Source: Symmachiella dynata (GTDB lineage Bacteria; Planctomycetota; Planctomycetia; Planctomycetales; Planctomycetaceae). From it: DNA of 64,000 nt. Within the stretch, counting starts at the first letter, position 1, and each line of letters begins with the position of its first letter. The DNA is taken from assembly GCF_007747995.1 (NCBI RefSeq), contig NZ_CP036276.1, positions 3,215,001 to 3,279,000 of the forward strand, in the 5' to 3' direction. Position numbers and translations under genes: made by a program. Of the stretch, positions 1-7,695 are shown one piece after another. The notes beneath the pieces are model-generated. The model worked only from the letters and a program-made list of their open reading frames with translations, was not told the origin of the DNA and did no database searches.

Positions 1-234
1 CCGGGCTACCATCGCCAACAAAAAGTAGGCGATCATGTCGTCATAGCTGTAGCCGTTTAGTTTCTGCTTGGGTTGGTCGGAGTGAACGGCGAAGATCGCG
101 CCCCACAAAAAGATCTGGGTCACAATCGGCAAAAATCGAACCAGCGTCGCAAACGCAAAGTCAGCGCGATAAACGAGTCGCTCCTCAATGCAGGTCCGCA
201 GAATGACCCAGTTAATACGAAGTCGCGCGATCAT
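1..234 (-). CDS. ABC-2 type transporter permease (N-terminal fragment)
   Basis: The first 78 codons of a membrane protein run off the left edge of the window. The ATG is at 234-232. The fragment starts [20 protein letters not shown], followed by a hydrophobic stretch around residues 29-50 ([20 protein letters not shown]) and the start of a second one near the edge ([13 protein letters not shown]-like). The short basic N-terminus, the 'YRADF' motif before the first membrane segment and the 'FLWGAIFA' segment resemble ABC-2 family export permeases of the DUF990-like kind. Its ATPase partner is not in the window, and the substrate cannot be inferred. It is on the same strand as the downstream carbohydrate genes but is separated from them by a repeat element. 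Confidence 0.6.
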   Translation of the reverse strand, partial: MIARLRINWVILRTCIEERLVYRADFAFATLVRFLPIVTQIFLWGAIFAVHSDQPKQKLNGYSYDDMIAYFLLAMVAR

Positions 235-361
235 GGACGATGATGCCAAGTGAAGACGAAAAGAAACAACCACTGACCGGCCGACATCATAGGAAGCCCC
301 ACAACGATTGCAAAGCAAACGCAATCGTGTGCCCGTTACCGGGCAATGAATTGCGGTGTCA

Positions 362-477
362 CGGGAGGGCGAAGCTCCTGCTGAGCCGCGCTGGTCCCGA
401 CGACTGGGCTTGCAAATTCGTCGGGCCAAATGACACGTGCTGGTCGCGCGCGGCTCGGACGGAGCCTCGCCCTCCCG
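362..477. repeat. Long imperfect inverted repeat with nested inner hairpin
   Basis: The left arm 362-396 (beginning CGGGAGGGCGAAGCTCC) pairs with the right arm 442-477 (ending GGAGCCTCGCCCTCCCG) with only a few mismatches over about 35 bases. The spacer holds a second perfect 8-bp stem, CCCGACGA (396-403) with TCGTCGGG (418-425). The whole 116-nt unit can fold back on itself. It lies between two minus-strand genes with no reading frame of its own. It resembles the GC-rich interspersed palindromes common in planctomycete genomes. It could act as a REP-like or MITE-like element or as an RNA structure 3' of the upstream gene; copy number elsewhere is unknown. Confidence 0.7.
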
Positions 478-495
478 GAACACGAAATCGCGCGA

Positions 496-1611
496 TTATG
501 ACGCCTTGACCGCTTGGAGTAGACCTTGGATGTAACCGTAGCTGAAGGCGAATCCTTGGTGTCCGCCGGGATCTTCGGGGTGTTTCGGCACATGGTCGGG
601 CATGACCATGTATTCGTATCCCACATCGCGCAGCGCTTGCATCAGTGCGAGCATGTCCATGTCTCCCTCGTCGGGATAGACCTCTTGAAAATCTCCCCGC
701 TTGCCGCGGATATTGCGAAAGTGGATATTGAAGATTTTCTTCCGCTCTCCAAAATGATGAATCACATCCACGATTTCGCCGGCCGGATCTTGCAGCATCT
801 CCGCTGTGCTGCCTAAGCAAAGGTTCAGACCGTGGTAGTCGCTTTCATTGATCGTGACGAATTTCTTCAGCCCGTCGACGGTCCCCAACACGCGATTGAG
901 CCCTTGGAATCCGCCCGGGGGTGTGCCGGGGTCGTGAGGATGGCAGGCGGCGCGGATTTTGTATTCTTCGCAGACTGGGATAATGCGTTCTAGAAAATAG
1001 GTAATCCGCTCCCAGATCACGTCGTCGCTGACTTTTCCTGCCCGCGTTAACGGTGGATCGGCGACCGCTTCGGCGGCTTTCCAGGTGCTATACGTCGAAC
1101 CGCCGCGGCCGGGTGTCCGCTCGGTTCGCAAGACGCCCAGAAGACTCATGTTGTATTTGACCGCCGGAATACCGACAGCGGCGCAGTTGGCGATCATTTT
1201 TTGGATATGTTCGATATCCCGATCGCGCTCAGGACTTTGCCCGAGCATGATCGCTCCCCGTTTCTCACGGTCGATATGGCTGGAGGATAAAAACGGAAGC
1301 GCGACAATATCCAAACTAACGCCATGCTCTTCACAAACATCACGCGTCTTCTGCAGATCTTCGACGGACCAATATCCGCGTTCGCCCGGTTTGGGCGGGT
1401 GGCCGCAAATGTGATTCACGCCATTCCGCTTAAAATACTGCAACATGCTGGGCGAGGTCGGGCCCCGCTGGCAACCGACGTGCATTTTGACCGGCGGCGC
1501 CACTTTGGGGGCGGCGTTTTCTGGTTGTGCGGTCGAACCGGTTTGTTCGCAGCCGGTCAGGGCCAATGCTGACGCGGCGGTCGTGGCGGTGAGGAATTCG
1601 CGTCGTTGCAT
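496..1611 (-). CDS. Mannonate dehydratase-like TIM-barrel lipoprotein (Tat-exported)
   Basis: A 371-aa protein. I chose the ATG at 1611 because it opens a classic Tat lipoprotein signal: MQRREFL twin-arginine motif, a hydrophobic stretch, then the lipobox LTGC (Cys 20). The mature part looks like the UxuA/mannonate dehydratase branch of the xylose-isomerase-like TIM barrels. It has a 'VKYNMSLLGVLRTERTPGRGG' region like the UxuA 'YNFMP...RT' segment, an 'FNIHFRNIRG' segment near residue 270, and a terminal 'MPDHVPKHP' motif. UxuA dehydrates D-mannonate to 2-keto-3-deoxygluconate in the cytoplasm. Export and lipidation here suggest a different, extracytoplasmic substrate. It is the last gene of a minus-strand group with the Asp-box and DUF1080 proteins, and a hexuronate isomerase-like gene lies 16 kb away. 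The fold is sure; the reaction is not. Confidence 0.75.
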   Translation of the reverse strand: MQRREFLTATTAASALALTGCEQTGSTAQPENAAPKVAPPVKMHVGCQRGPTSPSMLQYFKRNGVNHICGHPPKPGERGYWSVEDLQKTRDVCEEHGVSLDIVALPFLSSSHIDREKRGAIMLGQSPERDRDIEHIQKMIANCAAVGIPAVKYNMSLLGVLRTERTPGRGGSTYSTWKAAEAVADPPLTRAGKVSDDVIWERITYFLERIIPVCEEYKIRAACHPHDPGTPPGGFQGLNRVLGTVDGLKKFVTINESDYHGLNLCLGSTAEMLQDPAGEIVDVIHHFGERKKIFNIHFRNIRGKRGDFQEVYPDEGDMDMLALMQALRDVGYEYMVMPDHVPKHPEDPGGHQGFAFSYGYIQGLLQAVKAS

Positions 1612-1721
1612 GATGCTGGTCTCCGTTCTGTTTACAAGTAGTTTCAAAACCCTCTGACGCGTTCCACTGACACTGGTCTGTAAGTTCCTGTTACAAGCGC
1701 AACCGGGTTTTGAAACTGGTT

Positions 1722-2816
1722 CTAGCGCTCGAATTGTGCGGGGTCCCAAATTGTGCAGCCAATAAAGCGTTGTGGTTGTTCGTCGTTGTGATAATAGTAA
1801 ATGGTGACCATCTTGCCATCGGCCCGTTGGATGCTCCGGGGATAGCCGATGTCCCAACTCGAGGCGTCGTCGCGCAGTATGAATTCGCGGCTCCAAGTTT
1901 GGCCATCGTCGTCAGAAATCCGGCCGCGAATTCCATAAGGAGCCCGTCGCCAACCGTAGGTCATCGCCAGCTTACCATTTTTCAACCGAGTGAGTGTGGC
2001 GGGATTGCCGGAGTTTTCGATCACAGGCTCTTTGAGCAAATACCATGACTTGCCATCGTCGGGTGAAACGAATGGTTCGATCCACCAACGTTTTTTGCCG
2101 TCGAAAATGCCGCCGCGACGAATCATGCTCAGGTAGCCAGTCTTTCCGATCCGCACCGTGGCAGGCATAATCGCGTAACCATATGCGGCCGGCGGTTGAT
2201 TCCCGATCCAGCCGACCAGATCCCAGGTCATCCCGCCGTCCAGCGTGCGAATGCATAACGGTTGCCCTTCACCGCCAGTCTCTTTGGCGGCGGCAATGAA
2301 AGCCGTCAGGCGGTTTTTGCCTTCGACGATGTAGTCGGTACGGCAGAGCAAATTCGGCCGACCGTAGACCGGCAATTCATAGGGACCGTTCCAGGTGAGG
2401 CAGCGGTCTAACGAATAATGAAATTGACTCTTTGTGAATCGGACTGCCAAATCGGGGTTTGAAAAGTCAATCGGCTTGTCGAGTTTTTGCAGCTTGTTCT
2501 GGTTGCCGTTTTTGTCGATGTAGGAGGGACGTTCAACCACCCACGTTTCCCCACCATCCATGCTGCGCGCCTGACGCGGAACCGAAGGTTGGTCGCGATC
2601 AATGTCATGACCGCCGGTGGGATTCTTCTTGTAGTACCCCAGCGTAAAGCCAACCACGATTTCATCGCCCCATGACCAAATGCCATTATTCGCCGGCCAT
2701 CCGGCAAAGCGTTCCGGCTCCTTGAACACCACTGTGTTTTTGACCTTGGCTGTCTGTGCAAAAACGTGAACTGGAGCCGCGCTCAAAATTGCGGCGATGA
2801 TTAGCACGAGTCTCAT
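1722..2816 (-). CDS. Secreted sialidase-like (Asp-box/BNR) six-bladed propeller protein
   Basis: A 364-aa protein with a clear signal peptide (MRLVLIIAAILSAAPVHVFA) followed by a propeller. Five Asp-box repeats of the form S-x-D-x-G-x-T/S-W are readable: SMDGGETW, SLDRCLTW, TLDGGMTW, SPDDGKSW and SDDDGQTW. This is the exo-alpha-sialidase/BNR superfamily fold, which hydrolyses or binds glycans outside the cytoplasm. The sialidase arginine triad cannot be assigned by eye, so a glycosidase role is unproven. A paralogue with the same 'GGWPANxGxWxWGDEIxVGF' opening lies at 36562-37716. The gene follows the small protein and DUF1080 genes and precedes the mannonate dehydratase-like gene, consistent with a secreted carbohydrate-processing operon. 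Confidence 0.8.
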   Translation of the reverse strand: MRLVLIIAAILSAAPVHVFAQTAKVKNTVVFKEPERFAGWPANNGIWSWGDEIVVGFTLGYYKKNPTGGHDIDRDQPSVPRQARSMDGGETWVVERPSYIDKNGNQNKLQKLDKPIDFSNPDLAVRFTKSQFHYSLDRCLTWNGPYELPVYGRPNLLCRTDYIVEGKNRLTAFIAAAKETGGEGQPLCIRTLDGGMTWDLVGWIGNQPPAAYGYAIMPATVRIGKTGYLSMIRRGGIFDGKKRWWIEPFVSPDDGKSWYLLKEPVIENSGNPATLTRLKNGKLAMTYGWRRAPYGIRGRISDDDGQTWSREFILRDDASSWDIGYPRSIQRADGKMVTIYYYHNDEQPQRFIGCTIWDPAQFER

Positions 2817-2835
2817 GTTTTACCTTTAAAAGTAG

Positions 2836-2867
2836 CCTCGTTCCCAAACAGAGTTTCGAAAACGAGG
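2836..2867. repeat. Imperfect copy of the CTCGTTCCCAAAC palindrome
   Basis: CCTCGTTCCCAAAC (2836-2849), loop AGA, then GTTTCGAAAACGAGG (2853-2867). The left arm is identical to the perfect palindrome at 3910-3938, while the right arm has decayed. The two copies are about 1.07 kb apart in intergenic DNA, which marks this as a dispersed palindromic repeat family. Confidence 0.7.
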
Positions 2868-2889
2868 AAAGTCAACGAGGTTAACAAAG

Positions 2890-3117
2890 TTAAATTTCGC
2901 TTCGAGTTGCCGCGTCAAGCTTTTGGGTGACTGATTGAAAGGTTCCCTCCACGACGAATTGTACGCCGTACGGCTGGTCGCGGACGCCGGGGAAAATGAT
3001 GGTGCAAGTTCCGGTTTCATCATCATCGCCATCGGACAAAACCGCATTGACTTGTCGTGGGTTGACTGCCACTTGTTGTCGTTGTCCGGCCAACGTGAAA
3101 ATCGCTTGTTGAAACAT
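2890..3117 (-). CDS. Small hypothetical protein, FlbD-like beta topology
   Basis: A 75-aa frame. The ATG at 3117 is forced because a TGA stop lies two codons upstream, and a GGAGAG ribosome-binding site sits nine bases before it. The product has an amphipathic pattern of short beta strands: IFTLAGQRQQVAVNPRQVNAV, then a DGDDDETG turn, CTIIFPG, VQFVVEG and SVTQKLDAA. This order (strand, 'xNP' turn, strand, 'V.E....V..KL') resembles the short FlbD-like family, but similarity is too weak for a functional name. It lies between the DUF1080 and Asp-box genes on the same strand. There is no signal peptide, so unlike its neighbours it should be cytoplasmic. It could be an unrelated insertion in the operon. 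Confidence 0.5.
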   Translation of the reverse strand: MFQQAIFTLAGQRQQVAVNPRQVNAVLSDGDDDETGTCTIIFPGVRDQPYGVQFVVEGTFQSVTQKLDAATRSEI

Positions 3118-3167
3118 CGGTCATGGCTCTCCACAAATTTATCTTGTTGGAAAATACTGCGGCCCGT

Positions 3168-3860
3168 TTATTTCAGTGGCTGTAGTTTAATGTTCTTGTA
3201 CCAACATTCGCCACCATGGTCTTGCAGTCCGATGTAACCACGACGGGGATGGTCCTTGTAGGCGAACTCAAATTTGTGCGGCGAGCCGTTGGGACGCTGG
3301 CCTGGTTCGGTCCACATGCCGAGGTCCATCATCGTCACTGTCCGATGGTTCAGTCGGACTTCCACGATGTTCTTGTTGCAGGTCAGCACCAAGTGATTCC
3401 ATCTCCCGGCCGGTCGCATGACGTTGGAATTCGCAGCAACAAGACCGTAAATCGCGCCCGTGTCGGTAAAGCCCTGACCGCGCGTGTCATCAATGGCCAC
3501 CTCTAACCCGTTGTAGCCGACATCCTTGCCCGGCAACGGTTTGAGCGGCGCGGTGCGAAAAAAGAGGCCGGTGTTGCAGCCGGGACTGATTTTGAAATCC
3601 AGAGTCAGGATAAAGTTTTCCCATTGCCGCTCATGAATCAGCATATACCCGCCGCAACGATGCGGATTGAGACTCCCCTGCTCCACCGGCCGCGCGCTGG
3701 GCTGCCCATCGTTGGTCGTCCAGCCGCTGAGCGTTTTGCCGTCAAACAACAAGATCCACCCATCCCGTTTTTCTTGTTCCGTGAGTTCATTGTCAGCGGC
3801 AAAGGCCGGATGGGCCAGTGCTGTGAAGACCAGCAATGCGAAAACGGTATAGCGATGCAA
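3168..3860 (-). CDS. Secreted DUF1080 (3-keto-disaccharide hydrolase-type) protein
   Basis: DUF1080 proteins adopt a concanavalin-A/LamG-like jelly roll and are abundant in planctomycetes. Some act on 3-keto-glycosides. Diagnostic features are 'GWILLFDGKTLSGWTTNDG', 'HERQWENFILTLDFKISPGCNTGLFFR', 'YNGLEVAIDD', 'RWNHLVLTCNKNIVEVRLN' and the closing 'YIGLQDHGGECWYKNIKL'. A TTG at 3860 gives a normal signal peptide (HRYTVFALLVFTALAHPAFA) and is preceded by a run of nine G that could serve as a ribosome-binding site. In-frame ATGs at 3905 and 3920 give longer products with an odd N-terminus that would place the G-run inside the coding region. It is the first gene of the minus-strand carbohydrate group. 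Confidence 0.85.
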   Translation of the reverse strand: MHRYTVFALLVFTALAHPAFAADNELTEQEKRDGWILLFDGKTLSGWTTNDGQPSARPVEQGSLNPHRCGGYMLIHERQWENFILTLDFKISPGCNTGLFFRTAPLKPLPGKDVGYNGLEVAIDDTRGQGFTDTGAIYGLVAANSNVMRPAGRWNHLVLTCNKNIVEVRLNHRTVTMMDLGMWTEPGQRPNGSPHKFEFAYKDHPRRGYIGLQDHGGECWYKNIKLQPLK

Positions 3861-3867
3861 CTTCGTA

Positions 3868-3876
3868 CCCCCCCCC
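3868..3876. repeat. Nine-base C/G homopolymer at the DUF1080 gene start
   Basis: Nine consecutive C on the plus strand (G on the coding strand) lie between the TTG start candidate at 3860 and the upstream in-frame ATG candidates at 3905/3920 of the DUF1080 gene. Tracts of this length are prone to slippage. Depending on which start is used, the tract is either a Shine-Dalgarno-like element or part of the reading frame. Confidence 0.8.
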
Positions 3877-3909
3877 GTTGAAAAAATAACGTCCCACGTC
3901 CTCATTCTA

Positions 3910-3938
3910 CTCGTTCCCAAACGGAGTTTGGGAACGAG
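3910..3938. repeat. Perfect 13-bp palindromic repeat (CTCGTTCCCAAAC family)
   Basis: CTCGTTCCCAAAC (3910-3922), a three-base loop GGA, and the exact reverse complement GTTTGGGAACGAG (3926-3938). There is no T-run on either side, so it is not a standard terminator. A degenerate copy is at 2836-2867. It sits between the divergent DUF1080 and inositol monophosphatase genes. Confidence 0.85.
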
Positions 3939-4070
3939 GGTATGGGAGCCTTAGGCTTATTCCACTGACTTTATCACACCTCACGGGTGGTTGAAACCGG
4001 CTGAAGGTGGCTTATGATGTGCGCGACGATCAACGTTTTTTGTTTCTCGAAACTGCAACAGGCGAATTCC

Positions 4071-4991
4071 ATGGATCTGAAAAAACTGACCGATGCTCTG
4101 GCAACGCACATGCCTCCGATAATGCGCTGGGCGGGGACGGTTGCGCGGCGGATTCGCAAATTTGATATCGCCGTCGATGCCAAATCGTCGGGCAGTGCGA
4201 ATACCGATGCTTTGACGATTGCCGACCTGAGCGTGCAAGAATTGATCGTTGCCTGTCTGCGCGATACCGATCCGATCTTTCGCCAATGTCGACTTCAGGG
4301 CGAAGAATCAACTGGGGACTTTGAACGCTTTGCAACCGAAGCGCCGTACTCCATCGTGATCGATCCGATCGACGGAACCAAAGGCTATCGTGATCGCGAG
4401 GGCTGCGCCTATTCGGTCATGCTCTCGTTGCAAACGCCCGATTCGGTGGAGTACTCATTGGTCTACATCCCCGAACAGGGTGAGAATGGATCGTGGGTAT
4501 TTGCTTGCGGTGATATCGTGGCAACGGGACCGGACGATCCGAGTCGCCCGGCGGCAGACGTTGTCCGTACGCTGGCCCCGATTGTCCCCTCCGAGCGTGG
4601 ATCCTCTAAGAAGATCTATTTGATCGGCTATCAAAAACAAGACGCCGAAAAGGCACAGTTGGTGACCGATGCGGGACTAGAAGGAGTGCTCGCCGCTGAT
4701 ATGGGAGGCTGTCACTATTGGACATTCGCTCGGGGAGAGTTCACCGGATCGCTCATCCATTCGCCGAACATCTATGACTTTCCTGTGGGCATGCACATCG
4801 CGCGGATTCTGGGAGGTGACGCGCTGTGGGTCCACAACGAACAGCCGGTCCATCTGCGTGAGACTTGGCTGGACGAGCGGGCCGACATGGAACGACTGCC
4901 GGGGATTGTCGCCTGCAGCGCTGACCGCACGGTGCTGAAAAAACTCTGTGAATTAGCCCGCGATTGGAATCCGGTGCGGTATCACGATTGA
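4071..4991 (+). CDS. Inositol monophosphatase-family phosphatase
   Basis: A 306-aa protein. I chose the ATG at 4071 (MDLKKLTDAL) over upstream in-frame ATGs because the family normally starts this close to the first helix. The metal-binding signature of the IMPase/FBPase/CysQ superfamily is present: 'GEES' near residue 81, 'DPIDGTKGY' near residue 101 (motif A) and 'NIYDFPVGMHIARILGG' near residue 236, which corresponds to the 'WDxAAG' motif with Tyr in place of Trp. These residues bind magnesium and catalyse hydrolysis of a sugar or nucleotide phosphate. The long 'GYRDREGCAYSVMLSL' segment fits 3'(2'),5'-bisphosphate nucleotidase-like members as well as inositol phosphatases, so the substrate is open. 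Its 3' end overlaps the convergent methyltransferase gene by 10 bases. Confidence 0.85.
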   Translation: MDLKKLTDALATHMPPIMRWAGTVARRIRKFDIAVDAKSSGSANTDALTIADLSVQELIVACLRDTDPIFRQCRLQGEESTGDFERFATEAPYSIVIDPIDGTKGYRDREGCAYSVMLSLQTPDSVEYSLVYIPEQGENGSWVFACGDIVATGPDDPSRPAADVVRTLAPIVPSERGSSKKIYLIGYQKQDAEKAQLVTDAGLEGVLAADMGGCHYWTFARGEFTGSLIHSPNIYDFPVGMHIARILGGDALWVHNEQPVHLRETWLDERADMERLPGIVACSADRTVLKKLCELARDWNPVRYHD

Positions 4992-5746
4992 CAAACATGC
5001 GGCGGAGCGAGTTCCACATGCGCCTGTTTTGTGGCTTCGACCAGAATACCGCCTAGTTTGAAGAAACGGTGCAATTTGGTGAAATACAGTTGTTCCTGCC
5101 ATGGCAAACCCACCTCTTCGCACATGCTGTTGAGTTCGCGACGATTGTAGGTCCGGCATTTCCAGGTCCGGCTGGTCAAGGCTCCGGCGACGGTATCTTC
5201 AGTCGCCAGCAGCAACATGCTTCCTCCAGGTTGCAACACGCGGACGAACTCACGTAGACCGGGCCGCGGGTCGTGCAAATGTTCGATCACCCAGCCACAG
5301 GTAATGCAATCGAACGAATCGTCCGCAAAGGGAAGTTGGGTGAGGTCGGCAGTCACGTAGTTGGGGCGGTCACTGTCCAGACGTGTCCGTGCGCGACGCA
5401 GCATTTGATGCGAGAGGTCGCAACCGATGAGTTCAGCGGTCGGATTGGTTCGTTTAACGAGATGGCCAAGAATCTGGCCGGCCCCCGCGCCAATGTCCAA
5501 AATTTTGTGAAATCGTGTGGCGTCGAACTTGCGCTCGCGGAACATCAACCCGACCAATGGTTCGTGCAGCGAAACCAGACTGGCCATAGCGAGCATTGCC
5601 CCTTTGGGGCCATCGTAGAGTTGTTTCACATCCTGGCGGTACTGATTCAGGCTCAGCCCGTGCATGCCTTTGAATTCCACCAGTTTTCGCAAAGCGCGCT
5701 TACGTTTTCGTCGTTGCGATGGGGATTCCGGCTGTTGCGTGGCCAT
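4982..5746 (-). CDS. Class I SAM-dependent methyltransferase
   Basis: A 254-aa protein with a basic N-terminus (SQRRKRKRALRK). The Rossmann-type methyltransferase core starts around residue 83: motif I 'ILDIGAGAGQILGHL', motif II 'ELIGCDLSHQML', 'ADLTQLPFADDSFDCI' (motif IV region) and 'EFVRVLQPGGSMLLL'. This is the Methyltransf_11/25 (UbiE/BioC-like) pattern. The acceptor cannot be told from sequence; small-molecule or lipid substrates are common in this group. The gene converges on the monophosphatase gene with a 10-base overlap, so the two could interfere transcriptionally. Confidence 0.85.
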   Translation of the reverse strand: MATQQPESPSQRRKRKRALRKLVEFKGMHGLSLNQYRQDVKQLYDGPKGAMLAMASLVSLHEPLVGLMFRERKFDATRFHKILDIGAGAGQILGHLVKRTNPTAELIGCDLSHQMLRRARTRLDSDRPNYVTADLTQLPFADDSFDCITCGWVIEHLHDPRPGLREFVRVLQPGGSMLLLATEDTVAGALTSRTWKCRTYNRRELNSMCEEVGLPWQEQLYFTKLHRFFKLGGILVEATKQAHVELAPPHVCQS

Positions 5747-6336
5747 TTATATATCTCGTCCTTAAATACTTCGGCTGAAAGTCCAGTGAACCGCGTTCTG
5801 GCATTGAGCATCCTGAGGCGTTCCAACCCCGGCGACTGGGGGTGGGACGGTTTGCGGTATCGTAAATACGAGTCCCGCAAATATCTATTTATAAATCCCT
5901 TCGGCGCAATTGCCCACCGAAACATGGCCTTCTTGCTGAAATACCGGGAAATCGTTTTTTGCACAATAATGCGAAAATGGGGCTATTCCGATGCGAAAAG
6001 GAGGCGGACCGGCAGGCGAATCGGCCCCTCAATCTGCTTGAAGAGTCACAGTCGGATCATTATAGTCCATAGTGGTGACACGGAGTAACGATTGACGAAC
6101 GCATTGGCAGAGCGAATGATTGTTGAAAGCCGATGCGGGGTGATGCATTGCCCCTAAATCTAAATCATTTCCCAGCCTACGTGATTGTCCTCACAGTCGT
6201 GATCGTTCCCCCACTTGAGGGACGGGCGTGTTTTCACTCGTCGGAGTTTGGCTGCTTCGAATTACGCAGAGTCCCATTCGAACGTGAATGGTGCTCCTCA
6301 ATCCCTTTTCGTTAAAGCTGCACGGATCTTGACCGT
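5747..6336. other. 590-bp gap between divergent genes, no gene seen
   Basis: This region separates the divergent methyltransferase and Sua5-phosphatase genes and must hold both promoters. Short frames here have no ribosome-binding site or protein-like composition. I see no tRNA, no strong hairpin and no repeat. An AT-rich stretch at about 5865-5905 is a plausible promoter area for the minus-strand gene, but no clear -35/-10 pair can be named. Confidence 0.5.
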
Positions 6337-7455
6337 ATGTCCAAAGTGGTCGAATTGAAAACCGCCGATGAACCTCGTGATGTCATTCACGAGGCGGTGC
6401 AGTTATTGAGTGAAGGAGGATTGGTTTGTTTCCCGACCGAAACCATCTATGTCGTGGCCTGCGATGCGTTAAATGAAGCCGGTTTACAGCGTTTGGCCGC
6501 TCTTCGCCAGCAACTTTCGGACGAAAAGTGCAGCTTGGCTGTCCGCGACGCCGATGCCGCAGTCGATTTTGTTCCCCAAATGAGTGAACTGGGGCAACGT
6601 TTGTGCCGTCGCTGTTGGCCGGGACCGGTCACATTGTCGTTCGATCAGTCCGCTACGGGAGGGGCTTTCGAGGCGCTTTCGTCGAATTGTCAGGCTGCTG
6701 TCATGCAAGCAGGCAAGTTGCGATTGTCAGTCCCCGCTGCCGAGGTCGTCCAGGCGGTGATGCGATTGATGCCCAATCCGCTGGTTCTGCTCGGAATTCA
6801 AAGGAGTGCTGACGTTCCAAAAACCGCAGGTGAGGCAGCGATGACGTACGGAGATGCGGTTGACCTGTTGATCGACGGGGGAGCGTGTCGTTACGGGGAA
6901 CCGGCCACAGAGGTCCATGTTTCAGGAGAAAACTGGGATGTCGTCTTCGAGTCGACTGTGACGGAACGAACGGTCCGACGACTGGCAAGCCACGTTTATC
7001 TGTTTGTTTGTACAGGGAACACCTGTCGCAGTCCCATGGCCGAAGCATTGTTTCGCAAAATGCTGACGGAACGATTAGAATGTACCGAAGACGAACTGTC
7101 CGATCGGGGACATATCGTCGCATCCGCAGGAATTGCGGCCTCCATGGGGGGGCGACCGAGTCCCGAATCGGTCGAAATTCTGCAGGCCAAGGGAATCGAC
7201 TTGCATCAACACGCCAGTCAGCCGTTGACAGGGAATTTGCTGCAGGCAGCCGACCATGTTTACACAATGACCAACGGCCATCGGGAAAGCATTTTGTATG
7301 AAGCCCCCCTGGCCGAGGAACGGGTTTCGGTGCTCTCTCGGGACGGTGGAGATATTTCCGACCCGATTGGTTGTGGTATGGATCAATATGTGGAATGCGC
7401 TGACCAAATTGAGCGGAATCTCAAGGCATTGATTGCGGAATTATTTGAGGATTGA
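6337..7455 (+). CDS. Degenerate YrdC/Sua5 domain fused to low-molecular-weight protein tyrosine phosphatase
   Basis: A 372-aa two-domain protein. Residues 10-215 follow the YrdC/Sua5 (threonylcarbamoyl-AMP synthase) fold: 'GGLVCFPTETIY', 'CWPGPVTLSF' and 'GKLRLSVPAAE' are in the right order. Several signature positions are changed: YGLG is YVVA, the K-x-R ATP-binding pair reads R-Q-Q, and the SAN motif reads SAD. Residues 225-372 are a complete low-molecular-weight phosphatase: P-loop VCTGNTCRSPMAEALF (Cys-x5-Arg-Ser) and the DP motif 'DISDPIG' with the general acid Asp. The phosphatase half should be active on phosphotyrosine or phosphoarginine; the Sua5 half may have lost catalysis. It appears monocistronic, with a hairpin just downstream. 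Confidence 0.85.
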   Translation: MSKVVELKTADEPRDVIHEAVQLLSEGGLVCFPTETIYVVACDALNEAGLQRLAALRQQLSDEKCSLAVRDADAAVDFVPQMSELGQRLCRRCWPGPVTLSFDQSATGGAFEALSSNCQAAVMQAGKLRLSVPAAEVVQAVMRLMPNPLVLLGIQRSADVPKTAGEAAMTYGDAVDLLIDGGACRYGEPATEVHVSGENWDVVFESTVTERTVRRLASHVYLFVCTGNTCRSPMAEALFRKMLTERLECTEDELSDRGHIVASAGIAASMGGRPSPESVEILQAKGIDLHQHASQPLTGNLLQAADHVYTMTNGHRESILYEAPLAEERVSVLSRDGGDISDPIGCGMDQYVECADQIERNLKALIAELFED

Positions 7456-7486
7456 TAAAGAAGTGTTCAATTCGACTCGGCTTGGG

Positions 7487-7526
7487 GCACAACCGGCTGC
7501 AGGAGCGGATGGTTGTGCTTGATTTT
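7487..7526 (+). terminator. Probable intrinsic terminator after the Sua5-phosphatase gene
   Basis: GCACAACC (7487-7494) pairs exactly with GGTTGTGC (7511-7518), followed by TTGATTTT. The 16-base loop is long and the T-run is interrupted, so termination efficiency is uncertain. It is placed 32 bases after the stop codon of the upstream gene. Confidence 0.5.
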
Positions 7527-7695
7527 CCCAAACCAAACCGTATCGAACCATTGTTTTAAAGTCATTTACGGGGATTCATGTCAGGTTGAGGAAATCGGAA
7601 AACGAGCGCGAATCCCAGCGGGTATTACGCGAGCGTGAGACGACTCGATCTGCCAATAACATAGATGGAAGCTGTAAGAGGTTAATGCAATCACC

